Assembly: GCA_051744365.1 (NCBI GenBank)
Contig: JBNJCX010000003.1
Coordinates: 14,716-78,715, forward strand
Direction of reading: 5' to 3'
Source of the DNA: Gudongella sp051744365
GTDB lineage: Bacteria; Bacillota; Clostridia; Tissierellales; Tissierellaceae
DNA: 64,000 bases
Shown: positions 52,091 to 61,319 of the stretch, piece by piece
Numbering within the stretch: position 1 is the first letter of the stretch
Layout of the letters: each line of letters opens with the position of its first letter
The notes under the pieces: generated by a model
What the model was told of the DNA's origin: nothing
The model's input: the letters and a program-made list of their open reading frames with translations, nothing else
Databases searched by the model: none
Translations under genes and position numbers: made by a program

Positions 52091-52181
52091 TGCTTCACCC
52101 CATCTTTTCCATATCAAATAATAAACCCCCAGAGATATTTACAGTGGAGGATTCCTTTTTGTCTTATATTTTGTCAATTTC

Positions 52182-52210
52182 AGTATACTACAATACAGCA
52201 AAGATTCCAA
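52182..52210 (-). promoter_or_regulatory. Promoter of trkA-trkH
   Basis: TTGGAA (52210-52205) and TATACT (52187-52182) with a 17-base spacer on the minus strand. The leader is about 85 bases. Confidence 0.6.
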
Positions 52211-52246
52211 CTATATTCCATACAGGAAGATCCTTTGGATTTATTG

Positions 52247-52301
52247 TTGACATATGCCCTTTAAGGAGTATAATTAAAGTAGAAGTAGATAATGATTATC
52301 A
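52247..52301 (+). promoter_or_regulatory. Promoter with Fur-type box
   Basis: TTGACA (52247-52252) and TATAAT (52269-52274) are 16 bases apart. Just after the expected start, AGATAATGATTATCA (52287-52301) matches the 7-1-7 Fur/PerR box TGATAATNATTATCA in 14 of 15 positions. Iron-dependent repression is likely for the operon that follows. Confidence 0.72.
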
Positions 52302-52322
52302 ATTAAAAAAGGAGGATTTATT

Positions 52323-52634
52323 ATGCCTAGATATGATATGACTGGACCAATGGGCGCTGGTCCCTTAACAGGAAGAGGAATGGGTTATTGTGCACAAAGA
52401 GCTTATGGAGCTATGGGCTATGGAAGAGGCTATGGAAGAGGTTTTGCAAGAGGCTTCGGAAGAGGAATGGGTTATGGTAGAGGAATGGGTTTTCGCAGAG
52501 GCCCCGTATTCGGGCCGGATTATTACGATGGACCCGATATACCAGAAAAAGACCTTTTGGAAGATGAAAAGGCTTATCTTGAAGAACAACTGGAAGCCAT
52601 AAAAGATACCCTTTCAAAACTGGATAAAGAGTAG
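52323..52634 (+). CDS. DUF5320 glycine/arginine-rich protein
   Basis: A 103-residue protein. It starts MPRYDMTGPMGAGPLTGRGMG, as is usual in DUF5320, followed by a run of short Gly-Arg repeats (GRG, about residues 33-58) and an acidic C-terminal helix (EKDLLEDEKAYLEEQLEAIK). It has no membrane segment. Function is unknown. DUF5320 proteins commonly lie next to NifX-like and Mrp-like genes, as here. Strong AGGAGG. Confidence 0.85.
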   Translation: MPRYDMTGPMGAGPLTGRGMGYCAQRAYGAMGYGRGYGRGFARGFGRGMGYGRGMGFRRGPVFGPDYYDGPDIPEKDLLEDEKAYLEEQLEAIKDTLSKLDKE

Positions 52635-52645
52635 GAGGTTAAAGG

Positions 52646-53005
52646 ATGATAATAGGTATACCTGCAGATATTGAAGATATGAATGGACCAGTAAGTGGCT
52701 CATTTGGTAGAGCACCATACTACTTTATCTACGATGACCAAAAAGAAGTGGGATTTTTTGTCCAGAATACAGCTGCAAATGCACAGGGCGGAGCAGGTGT
52801 AAAGGCTGCACAGATTCTGGTTGACCAAAAGGTTGATGCTGTTATATCTCCTCAATTGGGAGAAAATGCATCCACGGTACTTCAGACTACAGATACAAAG
52901 CTTTATCAATCAAAAGAAGGCAGCCTTATGGATAATGTGCTCCTGCTAAAGGATGGCAAGCTGGAGCAGCTTATGAATATTCATGAAGGTTTTCACAAGC
53001 GCTAA
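52646..53005 (+). CDS. NifX/NifB-type dinitrogenase cofactor-like protein, copy 1
   Basis: A 119-residue protein of the dinitrogenase iron-molybdenum cofactor biosynthesis family. It has GSFGRAPYYFIYD, AQGGAGVKAAQILVDQKVDAVI and a C-terminal tail. Such single-domain proteins bind iron-sulfur or metal cofactors. No nitrogenase gene is in the window, so a general iron-sulfur role is more likely. Confidence 0.85.
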   Translation: MIIGIPADIEDMNGPVSGSFGRAPYYFIYDDQKEVGFFVQNTAANAQGGAGVKAAQILVDQKVDAVISPQLGENASTVLQTTDTKLYQSKEGSLMDNVLLLKDGKLEQLMNIHEGFHKR

Positions 53006-53007
53006 AG

Positions 53008-53844
53008 TTGAAAATAGCAGTATTAAGTGGTAAGGGGGGCACGGGAAAGACCTTTGTTTCCACAAATCTATCCAGAGTTATTAAGGATTCAGTGTATCTG
53101 GATTGTGATGTGGAAGAACCAAACGGCCATCTGTTTCTAAAAGGTCCGGTGGAATTGACCACTCCCGTGGCTCTTCCCATACCTAAAATTGATAACGAGC
53201 TTTGCGATGGTTGTAAAAAATGTGTAGATTTCTGCATGTTCAATGCTCTCGCTTATACCGGCAATAAGGTCCTGGTATTTGACAAAATATGCCATTCCTG
53301 TGGAGGTTGTGAAATCATCTGCCCACAGAATGCAATCAGTGAAATCCCAAGGGAAATTGGGAAAATAGAGAGACGTTTCTACAAGGATACAACTCTGTAT
53401 ACTGGAATTTTAAAAACAGGCGAAGAATCAGGAACGGCAATAATAAACAAACTAATGGAAAATGTTGCTCCAAAGGATTCTGTTATAATAGACTGTCCAC
53501 CAGGAAGCTCCTGTGTAGTCATGGATTCAATAAAGGATGCCGACTATTGTTTGATTGTAGCTGAGCCCTCCATATTCGGTTCCCACAATCTCAGGATGGT
53601 TCACGAGCTTGTAAATTTATTTGACAAGCCTATAGGAGTTGTACTTAACAAGACTCTGGGGGACGAAAATCCTTCAGAGGATTACTGCAAAGAACACGGT
53701 TTGCAAATACTCCTGGACATTCCATGGAGTGATGAATTGGGCTTGTATAACGCTGAGGGAAATCTGGCTGTGGAACATAGCAACAAGTACAAAGAAATTT
53801 TTACTGACCTTCTCAATAAAATTAAAGAGGAGGTGGCTGAATGA
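53008..53844 (+). CDS. MinD/Mrp-type ATPase with inserted ferredoxin, copy 1
   Basis: A 278-residue P-loop ATPase. Walker A is SGKGGTGKTFVS at the start. A two-cluster ferredoxin lies at about 65-110 (CDGCKKCVDFC, CHSCGGCEIIC). The deviant switch II IIDCPPGSS follows. It starts at a TTG two bases after the previous stop, so it is translationally coupled. Such paired ATPases may load iron-sulfur clusters. Confidence 0.87.
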   Translation: MKIAVLSGKGGTGKTFVSTNLSRVIKDSVYLDCDVEEPNGHLFLKGPVELTTPVALPIPKIDNELCDGCKKCVDFCMFNALAYTGNKVLVFDKICHSCGGCEIICPQNAISEIPREIGKIERRFYKDTTLYTGILKTGEESGTAIINKLMENVAPKDSVIIDCPPGSSCVVMDSIKDADYCLIVAEPSIFGSHNLRMVHELVNLFDKPIGVVLNKTLGDENPSEDYCKEHGLQILLDIPWSDELGLYNAEGNLAVEHSNKYKEIFTDLLNKIKEEVAE

Positions 53845-54716
53845 AGCAGGTATTGGTACTTAGCGGAAAAGGTGGAACAGGAAAGACCACTCTATCAAGC
53901 TCCATGATCAAGTTATCAGGAGCTAAGGCCTATGCTGATTGTGACGTTGATGCTCCGAATCTTCATCTGGCTATTGAAGAGATAACTGATCCAAAGAAAT
54001 CTGATTTCTATGGACTACCAGTGGCAAAAATAGACAGTGATAAATGCATCTCCTGTGATTTGTGCAGACAGAAATGCAGATTCGACGCCATTGAGGTTAC
54101 GGATATATACAAGGTTGATAAGTTTGCGTGTGAAGGATGTGCTGTATGTCAGCTGGTCTGTCCAGCTGATGCCATAGAAATGATCCCACGGGTAACTGGA
54201 AAGCTCAGATTATTTGAAAACGACCATATCTTCTCAACTGCTGAGCTGTGTATGGGAAGTGGAAACTCCGGGCTTCTTGTAACTGAGGTGAAAAAATCAC
54301 TTCAAGGCTGGAAGGACAAGGCTCCTCTGGCAATAATTGACGGTTCTCCTGGTATAGGGTGCCCTGTCATCGCATCCATAAGTGGAGTTGATTTAGTGGT
54401 TCTGGTTACAGAACCAACCCTTTCAGGCTTCAGTGATATGGAACGAATAATTCAGACATCAAGAGGTTTTCCAGCAAAGATTGCAGTTTGCATAAACAAG
54501 TATGACCTCCATGAAAAGAACTGCAAAAAAATTGAAGACTACTGCAAAGCAAGGGATATTCCTGTCCTTGGCAAAATTCCATTTGACAAGGATGCAGTAA
54601 GCCTGTTGAACCAGGGAAAGACATTAATTGACAAAGAAGGCCCCGCAAGGGATGCCATAGAAAATATATTAACAGGGGTATTGAGATTACTGAATATAGA
54701 GGAGGACGAAATATGA
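53841..54716 (+). CDS. MinD/Mrp-type ATPase with inserted ferredoxin, copy 2
   Basis: A 291-residue paralogue of the preceding protein: SGKGGTGKTTLSSS, ferredoxin CISCDLCRQKC and CEGCAVCQLVC, and IIDGSPGIGCP. It overlaps its neighbours by four bases on both sides (ATGA), so the whole set is one coupled operon. The two copies may form a heterodimer. Confidence 0.88.
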   Translation: MKQVLVLSGKGGTGKTTLSSSMIKLSGAKAYADCDVDAPNLHLAIEEITDPKKSDFYGLPVAKIDSDKCISCDLCRQKCRFDAIEVTDIYKVDKFACEGCAVCQLVCPADAIEMIPRVTGKLRLFENDHIFSTAELCMGSGNSGLLVTEVKKSLQGWKDKAPLAIIDGSPGIGCPVIASISGVDLVVLVTEPTLSGFSDMERIIQTSRGFPAKIAVCINKYDLHEKNCKKIEDYCKARDIPVLGKIPFDKDAVSLLNQGKTLIDKEGPARDAIENILTGVLRLLNIEEDEI

Positions 54717-55051
54717 AGATAGCTATTGCATCAGATAAAAAAAAGGTAGCACAGCATTTCGGACATTGTGAGGCTTTTGAGTGCTTTACCACAGACGGTA
54801 AGTCTATAACAGGCTGGGAAACAATAATGAATCCCGGGCACAAGCCAGGTTTTCTTCCAAATTATCTTCACGAAAAAGGAGTAGAGATGATTATTGCAGG
54901 AGGAATGGGACAAAGTGCTGCTGATCTGTTCAATAATAATGGTATCAAGGTAGTTTGTGGCGCCTCGGGACCTATTGAAAAGGTAGCAGAGAGCTATGTG
55001 GATAAAACTCTCCAGTCCACTGGTTCCCTGTGTGAGGAACACAATCATTGA
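54713..55051 (+). CDS. NifX/NifB-type dinitrogenase cofactor-like protein, copy 2
   Basis: A 112-residue protein with KIAIASDKKKVAQHFGHCEAF at the start and GGMGQSAADLFNNNGIKVVCG in the middle. The C-terminal tail CEEHNH could bind metal. Last gene of the operon. Confidence 0.87.
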   Translation: MKIAIASDKKKVAQHFGHCEAFECFTTDGKSITGWETIMNPGHKPGFLPNYLHEKGVEMIIAGGMGQSAADLFNNNGIKVVCGASGPIEKVAESYVDKTLQSTGSLCEEHNH

Positions 55052-55068
55052 TTGTATAGTCTAACACT

Positions 55069-55103
55069 GTAGAAATGACCGGGCTTTGCCCGGTCATTTC
55101 TAC
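55069..55103. terminator. Bidirectional terminator
   Basis: A 16-base perfect stem (55069-55084 with 55088-55103) around GACCGGGC/GCCCGGTC with a TTT loop. The stop codon of the minus-strand ATP-grasp gene is in it. Confidence 0.88.
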
Positions 55104-56422
55104 GTTTCCACTATTATATTGGGTACGCTGTAATACTCTGTTATCCCTGATATTATACTGTTGGCTCCCAGTCTTGTATACAAACCTCTGTATTCTCTGT
55201 TGTACATAAATATCCCAATAATTGCTCCCAGGCTTTCAGTCTTGAACTGTCCGTTTTCAAATACTAGGTAGTCTCTTTCATAGGGATTGACATACTCCTG
55301 GTATATATAGTCTGTATTGAAGACTTTCCGCAGTTTCTCCTTCCACTCTTCCTGGCTCAGGTCTCGTCCTGCAAATACTCCCTGGGAAGCATTCATATCC
55401 ATTGGCTTCATAATATACTGGTCCTTGTTCTTGAGAACCTTATTGAAAATTTCCTCCTCTCCCTCAAACAATCCTGTAAAAGGAATATGTCGTCTTACAA
55501 AATCTCTTTGTTCCTCAGTCACCACCTGGAGTGTGTCCTCGTCATGGAGTATTTTGAAAAAAATCTTATTGTGAATCACCTGTGACCGTATGCTTCCAAC
55601 TACACATACTGCATCATCCATGTAGGCATTTACAAAATCCGGCACCTGCTTGTACTTCTCTATAAGCTCAAATGTAACAATTCTTCTATAAACAAGGTCA
55701 ATCCTGTAATCCTTGTGATACAGGCTTCCATCCCTGTAGATCAGTTCCCTGGGATCGGCGATAATGCAATTGTACCCCGCCATCTCATAGGATTTCTTGA
55801 AAAGTTTAAATTCTGCTGATGTACCGCTTTCAGCAAAATCAACAATTGCAACATTGGGCTTTTTGCCACTTTTATCCCATTCATTGTAGAGCTTTAAGCT
55901 CTCCTCTACCCAACTGTGGACAAGCTCTGGATTCCTGAGATTGTGGATTCTGGAAAAATCCTCAAGAGCCCTTGAACGAAGCAATATCTTCCCCAAGGTA
56001 TTGTCCTCATTCATGGCAGATGATCCATCTGTATTGAGCTCACAGAACTTGAACTCCTCTCTGTTTCTATAGAAAAGATCAAATCTTCCTATTGGAACGT
56101 GAACATTGTACTTGTTCTCCTTGAGAATCATCTTCTGGATGAACTCCGGGAAACCGAACTTTTTACGAAACTCCTTATCCTTAATGTATCTGTCTGTTAT
56201 AGCATCTCCGATTTCCATCATCATCCTGCCAATCCATTTAAAGTTCTCCTCCTCCTGTCTGGAAAAGAACATTGGATTATAGAGGAATGGAACAGGCTTG
56301 CCTTTGTAGATGGCTGTTGAATTTGCTACCCTTTCAACGGTTTTGTAATAGTCCTTCTCATACCTTTTTTGGTTGTTCAGCACTATTTGGAGATATTCCT
56401 TTTGATATTCTTCTCCTGTCAT
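55100..56422 (-). CDS. Circularly permuted ATP-grasp ligase (glutathionylspermidine synthase-like)
   Basis: A 440-residue protein resembling the glutathionylspermidine synthase C-terminal/permuted ATP-grasp group. FKFCELNTDGSSAMNEDN resembles the conserved substrate-site E-x-N-x-D block, and YIMKPMDMNASQGVFAG, YIYQEYVNPYERDYLVF and GLYTRLGANSIISG the ATP-grasp blocks. It would form an amide bond with ATP. It lies four bases after a glutamate-cysteine ligase-like gene, so the substrate may be gamma-glutamylcysteine. I cannot name the product. Confidence 0.72.
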   Translation of the reverse strand: MTGEEYQKEYLQIVLNNQKRYEKDYYKTVERVANSTAIYKGKPVPFLYNPMFFSRQEEENFKWIGRMMMEIGDAITDRYIKDKEFRKKFGFPEFIQKMILKENKYNVHVPIGRFDLFYRNREEFKFCELNTDGSSAMNEDNTLGKILLRSRALEDFSRIHNLRNPELVHSWVEESLKLYNEWDKSGKKPNVAIVDFAESGTSAEFKLFKKSYEMAGYNCIIADPRELIYRDGSLYHKDYRIDLVYRRIVTFELIEKYKQVPDFVNAYMDDAVCVVGSIRSQVIHNKIFFKILHDEDTLQVVTEEQRDFVRRHIPFTGLFEGEEEIFNKVLKNKDQYIMKPMDMNASQGVFAGRDLSQEEWKEKLRKVFNTDYIYQEYVNPYERDYLVFENGQFKTESLGAIIGIFMYNREYRGLYTRLGANSIISGITEYYSVPNIIVET

Positions 56423-56426
56423 ACTA

Positions 56427-57716
56427 TCACCCCCTGTATATAGCCCAATCTATAGCATGGAGTCTGTCTCCCTTTTCGTACTTTTCCCTGGTGTGGATAT
56501 ACGGGTTTTTATCTTCTTCAAGGAGATTTGCCAGTGGCAATAAATATTCCTTCTCGTCTGTGTTAAGACCTTCTTTTGCCAACTCCAGCAACCATTTTCC
56601 CCACTCCAGAAGAGTTCTACTGTTAAGTGTTGCATGCAGCCCCTTTTCCAGCATATCTACCTTGGTCCGGTAGACCTGGTCCATGGTAATATCCCTTGTA
56701 GCATCATTTAAATACTGAAGATTGTTTTCATCGTAGAAAAGTCCCTTGATCAATGCAACTGCAGCAAAGTTAAGAGGATAAGGGATTGAATCCATCATCC
56801 TTATTTCAATATACTTTTTGGTTCTCACATCCGGAAAAAACATTGAAAGCAAATGTTCAAGCTCTTCTTTCTCAGTAACATCCGGATCCAGGATATCCTT
56901 GACCCTCTTGTCCCCTGTTGGTATTATTTCACCGTTTTTCACTGTGAAAATAGGAGGTCTCTCAATGATATACACTCCATAGTCTCTATATGAAAAGTCT
57001 TTTTCCAATGCTCCCTCAACAGTTCCAGCTCTGTCATTGTCACAGTTCATCCACACATATGCCCTAAGATTGTGTGTCTTGCAGGGTTTTCCTTCAAAAA
57101 ATAGCGCATTTTCAAATACTGCATAGAATACCGGTGCCAAGGCATTCAATGTAGTGTATTTTTTCCGGTAATCATCTTCATCGCTATAATCTATGGCAAC
57201 TTGAAAGGCTCCCGTTCCCTTCATCATATTGTGGGCATGGGACCCTTTGTTTTTAAAATAATTAAACATAAGGTCATACCTTTTTTTTGGAAGAAGTTTA
57301 ATTTCATCAATCCTGGTTACAGGATGGTACCCCAAGGTCACAAGAGCCTGCCCTCTTTTTTCCAGCAAAGGATATATCTCATTCAGAAAAAATAGGTATC
57401 CCTTTTCAAGCTCCTCTATTGTCCTGGCGGAATCTATGCTGACCTCCAGCTGGCTCCCGGGCTCCAGGGTAATAGCAATATTATCCTTTCTTAGACCAAG
57501 GAGATAATCGTCTTCATATGAGCCTTTCCACCCATTTGGGAGCATCTCAAGTAGAATCTCCTGGATCCCGTTCTCTCCGTAGTAGGACACTGTTCTAAGG
57601 GAATCTTTCCAGATTGCAAAATGCTCCATCTCAACTCCTACCTTAAAGTCCTCTATTCTTTTTTCTCCGCTTCGGATGTAGCTTTCTATCATATCAAGCT
57701 GCTTATTATACTTCAT
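56427..57716 (-). CDS. Glutamate-cysteine ligase-like protein (GCS2 family)
   Basis: A 429-residue protein of the GCS2 (plant-type) ligase family. KVGVEMEHFAIW carries the N-terminal ligase Glu residues, LEPGSQLEVSIDS and FQVAIDYSDEDDYRKKY the substrate site, and YVWMNCDNDRAGTVEGAL the conserved R/W/D block. It would join glutamate to cysteine or to a similar amine. The ATG at 57716 overlaps the CDF gene by 11 bases, with GGGAGAGG upstream. Confidence 0.82.
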   Translation of the reverse strand: MKYNKQLDMIESYIRSGEKRIEDFKVGVEMEHFAIWKDSLRTVSYYGENGIQEILLEMLPNGWKGSYEDDYLLGLRKDNIAITLEPGSQLEVSIDSARTIEELEKGYLFFLNEIYPLLEKRGQALVTLGYHPVTRIDEIKLLPKKRYDLMFNYFKNKGSHAHNMMKGTGAFQVAIDYSDEDDYRKKYTTLNALAPVFYAVFENALFFEGKPCKTHNLRAYVWMNCDNDRAGTVEGALEKDFSYRDYGVYIIERPPIFTVKNGEIIPTGDKRVKDILDPDVTEKEELEHLLSMFFPDVRTKKYIEIRMMDSIPYPLNFAAVALIKGLFYDENNLQYLNDATRDITMDQVYRTKVDMLEKGLHATLNSRTLLEWGKWLLELAKEGLNTDEKEYLLPLANLLEEDKNPYIHTREKYEKGDRLHAIDWAIYRG

Positions 57717-58902
57717 AATCCCTCTCCCCATTAAAATCAATGTCCAGTATTATTCTGCATCTGAACTCTTCTATCTCATCTTCTACCATCTTCTCAAGCT
57801 CCATCTTCAGCTCCTGGCAATCCTTGTCAGAGAGTTTTTCTCCGTTTACGACTACATGAAACTCCACGACCCTTTCATCCTTTTCCTGGAGAATATTAAA
57901 ATCATGCATGGACTGGACTCTTTCATCAGACTTTATAATCAATTTCACCCTTTTCCTCAACTCATACCTTTCAATGCTTTCAGGTCCAAGGGGATCCATA
58001 TGTATTACAAGGCTCATATTATATTTATCACTGAGATCTCTTTCCGCCTGATCAATTACATCATGTATTGATACAACATCAATCGTTGCCGGGAATTCAA
58101 CATCCATGGTTCCCATGGTCCTGCCAGGTCCGTAGGTGTGAATGACAAGGTCATGTGCGCCTGTGATGTATTTGTACTCCATGATATCATTGTATATTGA
58201 TTGTATCAATTCTTCTGAGGGCGCTTCTCCAATCAGTGGGCTCACAGTATCCTTTACCAGATTGTAGCCTGCATAGATTATGAATAGAGAAACCAGCACT
58301 CCAATCAGTCCATCTACGGGCAGGTCAGTAAACTGTCCTACCACTATTGATATTACAACTACAGAGGTTATAAGAGCATCACCCATTGCATCTGCAGCAG
58401 TTGCTTTAAGCCCCTGGGAGTTTATTTTTTCCCCAAGATTCTTATTAAAGAAACCAAGCCATACTTTGAAGAAGATGGATACTGTCAAAATAACAAATGA
58501 TACTATTTCAAATTCTACTGCCTTCGGCTCCATAATTCTTCCCACTGAAGATTTGATAAACTGAATCCCCACCAATATAACCATAAAGGCTACTATCAAA
58601 GCAGAGATATACTCTACCCTTCCATGTCCGTAAGGGTGCTCCTTGTCTGCAGGAATCCCCGATATCTTAAATCCTAAAAGGGTAACAACGGAGGAAGCAG
58701 AATCAGCCATATTATTTACTCCATCGGCAATTACACCTATGGATGAGATCATTATTCCTATTGTGAGCTTTATTATTGTCAATATAAGGTTCATCACTAC
58801 TCCCACTATTCCCGCCAGGTAACCGATTCTTCTTCGGGTTACAGGATTCTGGTAATCGTGGTCATCCTTAAGTGTTAGATTTAAAAGCCAGTTAGTTATC
58901 AT
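57706..58902 (-). CDS. Cation diffusion facilitator (CDF) metal efflux protein
   Basis: A 398-residue CDF transporter. Six helices lie in residues about 25-225, with DGVNNMADSASSVVTLLG and HPYGHGRVEYISA (metal site) and AADAMGDALITS (second DxxxD-like site). A cytoplasmic domain of 170 residues follows, longer than in FieF. It exports Zn, Fe, Mn or similar. It heads a unit with the two ligase genes, which suggests a link between metal and thiol handling. Start at 58902 with GGAGG. Confidence 0.9.
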   Translation of the reverse strand: MITNWLLNLTLKDDHDYQNPVTRRRIGYLAGIVGVVMNLILTIIKLTIGIMISSIGVIADGVNNMADSASSVVTLLGFKISGIPADKEHPYGHGRVEYISALIVAFMVILVGIQFIKSSVGRIMEPKAVEFEIVSFVILTVSIFFKVWLGFFNKNLGEKINSQGLKATAADAMGDALITSVVVISIVVGQFTDLPVDGLIGVLVSLFIIYAGYNLVKDTVSPLIGEAPSEELIQSIYNDIMEYKYITGAHDLVIHTYGPGRTMGTMDVEFPATIDVVSIHDVIDQAERDLSDKYNMSLVIHMDPLGPESIERYELRKRVKLIIKSDERVQSMHDFNILQEKDERVVEFHVVVNGEKLSDKDCQELKMELEKMVEDEIEEFRCRIILDIDFNGERDYEV

Positions 58903-58948
58903 ATTTTCCTCCAGTCTTTGGTGCTTATCCAATAATAGTTACCCATTT

Positions 58949-59761
58949 CTATTTATTTGGTAACAATGGAAAAATAAAACTTATCATGATTCCATAAATA
59001 AGATAGCCCAACATACTAGACAGATATACTATTACATTTCCGCTTGGAACCTTTGAAAAAAACATTAGAAGACTTATGGCAATGGCAAAATACAACTGCG
59101 CATTCAATATCTTTTGTGCTTCCACTATTTCAGCATTGTCACCAAGAGTACTTTTCTCTCTGTCGATTAAAACATATACCAAATAAGAAGCCAAACTTAC
59201 TAAATAAAGGCTCATTATCCAACCTTTAGCAAATACAAATTTTGACAAACCATATACTCCAATGACAAAAAACTGTCCTACAAATATAACTGCAGTAAAT
59301 AATAGAAACATTATATTAATTTTTTTATCATTTGTATTCCTAACATTAAAAAATGTTCCTATCAGTAATAATAAAAGATAAACACTTGTCTCTCTACTGT
59401 AAGATAATGCTGCAGCTAAACCAAATAGAGTTGCCATGTCCAGAATAGTATTTTTATCTCCAGTTATTTTGTTTACAAACCTCAACATTAATAGCAAGAA
59501 AAATATCGCCATTAAATCCACTTTAAAAGCTACAAATAGGCTTGAAAGTGCAAAAAAAGCTGATGCAAATGCAGCATATTCCCTTTTGGGATCCAATTCT
59601 CTTGTCAATGCCCATGTTAAAAAAATACCAGCACCAGTTTTCCAAGCAATGGAAAGCTCCCCTGTTAAAAAATAGCTCCCTCCTGTTACTAAAATTGCTA
59701 TTATTGATATCCACCTATTTGTTGGATAGTGAATGTCTATTTTCCTTCCCAATGTGAACAT
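58949..59761 (-). CDS. Membrane protein of unknown function
   Basis: A 270-residue protein with about eight to nine hydrophobic helices and short loops. One charged loop, DREKSTLGDNAEIVEAQK, lies near residue 200. I recognise no family. AAGGAGAT precedes the ATG. It lies between the aldehyde dehydrogenase and CDF genes, all on the minus strand with short gaps, and is more AT-rich than genes to its left. Confidence 0.75.
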   Translation of the reverse strand: MFTLGRKIDIHYPTNRWISIIAILVTGGSYFLTGELSIAWKTGAGIFLTWALTRELDPKREYAAFASAFFALSSLFVAFKVDLMAIFFLLLMLRFVNKITGDKNTILDMATLFGLAAALSYSRETSVYLLLLLIGTFFNVRNTNDKKINIMFLLFTAVIFVGQFFVIGVYGLSKFVFAKGWIMSLYLVSLASYLVYVLIDREKSTLGDNAEIVEAQKILNAQLYFAIAISLLMFFSKVPSGNVIVYLSSMLGYLIYGIMISFIFPLLPNK

Positions 59762-59803
59762 GACTTATCTCCTTGGATGTTTGACATAAGAATTTTTAAA
59801 CTC

Positions 59804-61174
59804 TTATTTCATTATTTTTTTGGCCAGCTTTAGTTGAATGTCATTATATGGCGGGTATTTCAAGTCTGGTTCCCAGTTTATGGATGGTTCAAATATGCTT
59901 TTTTCATATGAAAATGTATCAAAAGTGGCTTTGGAATGATATCTTCCATTCCCGCTGTATCCAATCCCTCCAAAGGGTAATTTTGAATTAGCTACATGAC
60001 TGAGGGCATGATTAATGCATCCCCCTCCAAATTCAATCCTTTCAAGTATATAGCTTTTGATATAATCATCTTTTGTAAATAAGTAAAGAGCCAGTGGGTA
60101 CCTGTTTTCCCTAATAATGTCTATGGTATCCTCAATAGCATCATAACCAATTATTGGGAGTATAGGTCCAAATATTTCCTCTTCCATCATACTATCTTGC
60201 ATATTTACTTCATCTATTAAAGTGGGTTCAATAAATAGATCTGCTCTGCTGAAACCTCCACCTTCTAATATCTTTCCTTGTTCCAAATAGCTTACCAGTT
60301 TATCAAATCTCTTTTCATTGATAATTCGACCTAAGCTGTCAGGTTTCTTTTCCTTGTTCTCGTAGAACTCCTCAATATAATACTTTAGCCTTGATATAAG
60401 CTCATCTTTAACGCTAGAATGAACCAAGAGATAGTCAGGCGCCAAGCAGGTTTGACCGAGATTGAAAAACTTGGCCCAAGTTATTCTTTTGGCAGCAGAG
60501 TCAATTTCTGCATCACTATGAACTATTGTTGGACTCTTGCCTCCAAGTTCCAGTGTAACTGGTGTAAGTTCTTCAGCTGCCAATTTTGAAATTTCCTTAC
60601 CCGCTGCAATACTTCCTGTAAAGAAAATATGGTCCAATCTGTGGTGTTCTATCAAGGGGTTTGTAACTGAACCTGACCCTTCCACAACTGCAATGTAATC
60701 TCTGTGGAAATTGTCACTTATTAATTTCGAAATAACCCTTTGCGTATTTTTTGACTGACTTGATGGTTTTAGGATGGCACAATTTCCAGCTGCCATGGCA
60801 CCTATCAAGGGTGATATCATAAGCTGAAAAGGATAGTTCCAAGGACTGATAATCAGAACTACCCCTTTTGGATGTGAGTATACAAGACTTTTGGCAAAAT
60901 TTAAATATAGTGGGGTTGAGACACGCCTAGGTTTCATCCAATCACCGAGATTTTTGATTGCATCATCAAGCTCTTCGTATACTATTCCAATTTCAGATGT
61001 ATAACTTTCAAATTCAGGCTTGGCCAAATCAAGCTGAATACTTTCCATTATCACATTTTCATTTTCCTTTATAATCCTTTTTAACTTTTTAAGCTGAGAA
61101 AATCTGAAATCATAGGTTAAAGTGTGACCCTGGTCAAAATATTTTCGCTGTCCATGGTAAATATCGCTTAGCAT
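59804..61174 (-). CDS. Class 3-type aldehyde dehydrogenase
   Basis: A 456-residue NAD(P)-dependent aldehyde dehydrogenase. SPWNYPFQLMISPLIGAMAAGN is the cofactor/substrate strand, ELGGKSP holds the general-base Glu, FNLGQTCLAPDY the catalytic Cys, and EEEIFGPILPI the NAD-binding Glu. The short length (about 456) and the APDY sequence fit the class 3 family, acting on fatty or aromatic aldehydes. It is divergent from a disulfide-reductase gene. Confidence 0.92.
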   Translation of the reverse strand: MLSDIYHGQRKYFDQGHTLTYDFRFSQLKKLKRIIKENENVIMESIQLDLAKPEFESYTSEIGIVYEELDDAIKNLGDWMKPRRVSTPLYLNFAKSLVYSHPKGVVLIISPWNYPFQLMISPLIGAMAAGNCAILKPSSQSKNTQRVISKLISDNFHRDYIAVVEGSGSVTNPLIEHHRLDHIFFTGSIAAGKEISKLAAEELTPVTLELGGKSPTIVHSDAEIDSAAKRITWAKFFNLGQTCLAPDYLLVHSSVKDELISRLKYYIEEFYENKEKKPDSLGRIINEKRFDKLVSYLEQGKILEGGGFSRADLFIEPTLIDEVNMQDSMMEEEIFGPILPIIGYDAIEDTIDIIRENRYPLALYLFTKDDYIKSYILERIEFGGGCINHALSHVANSKLPFGGIGYSGNGRYHSKATFDTFSYEKSIFEPSINWEPDLKYPPYNDIQLKLAKKIMK

Positions 61175-61319
61175 TCATAGCTCCCCTTTTATTGTGTTTT
61201 TACCATTAAGCAAGGAATTCAAACAATTTTAGATCCCTGTATAAACATTATTGTTCCAGCATAATTGGGGTAACAAATAGACTGAGAGAGTAAAAACTAC
61301 TAAAAAGGAGAATGATTAT

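Noticed and set aside
52323..52634. Structural or collagen-like protein because of Gly-rich repeats
   Set aside because: The start sequence and gene context match DUF5320, and the repeats are short GRG units without Gly-X-Y order.
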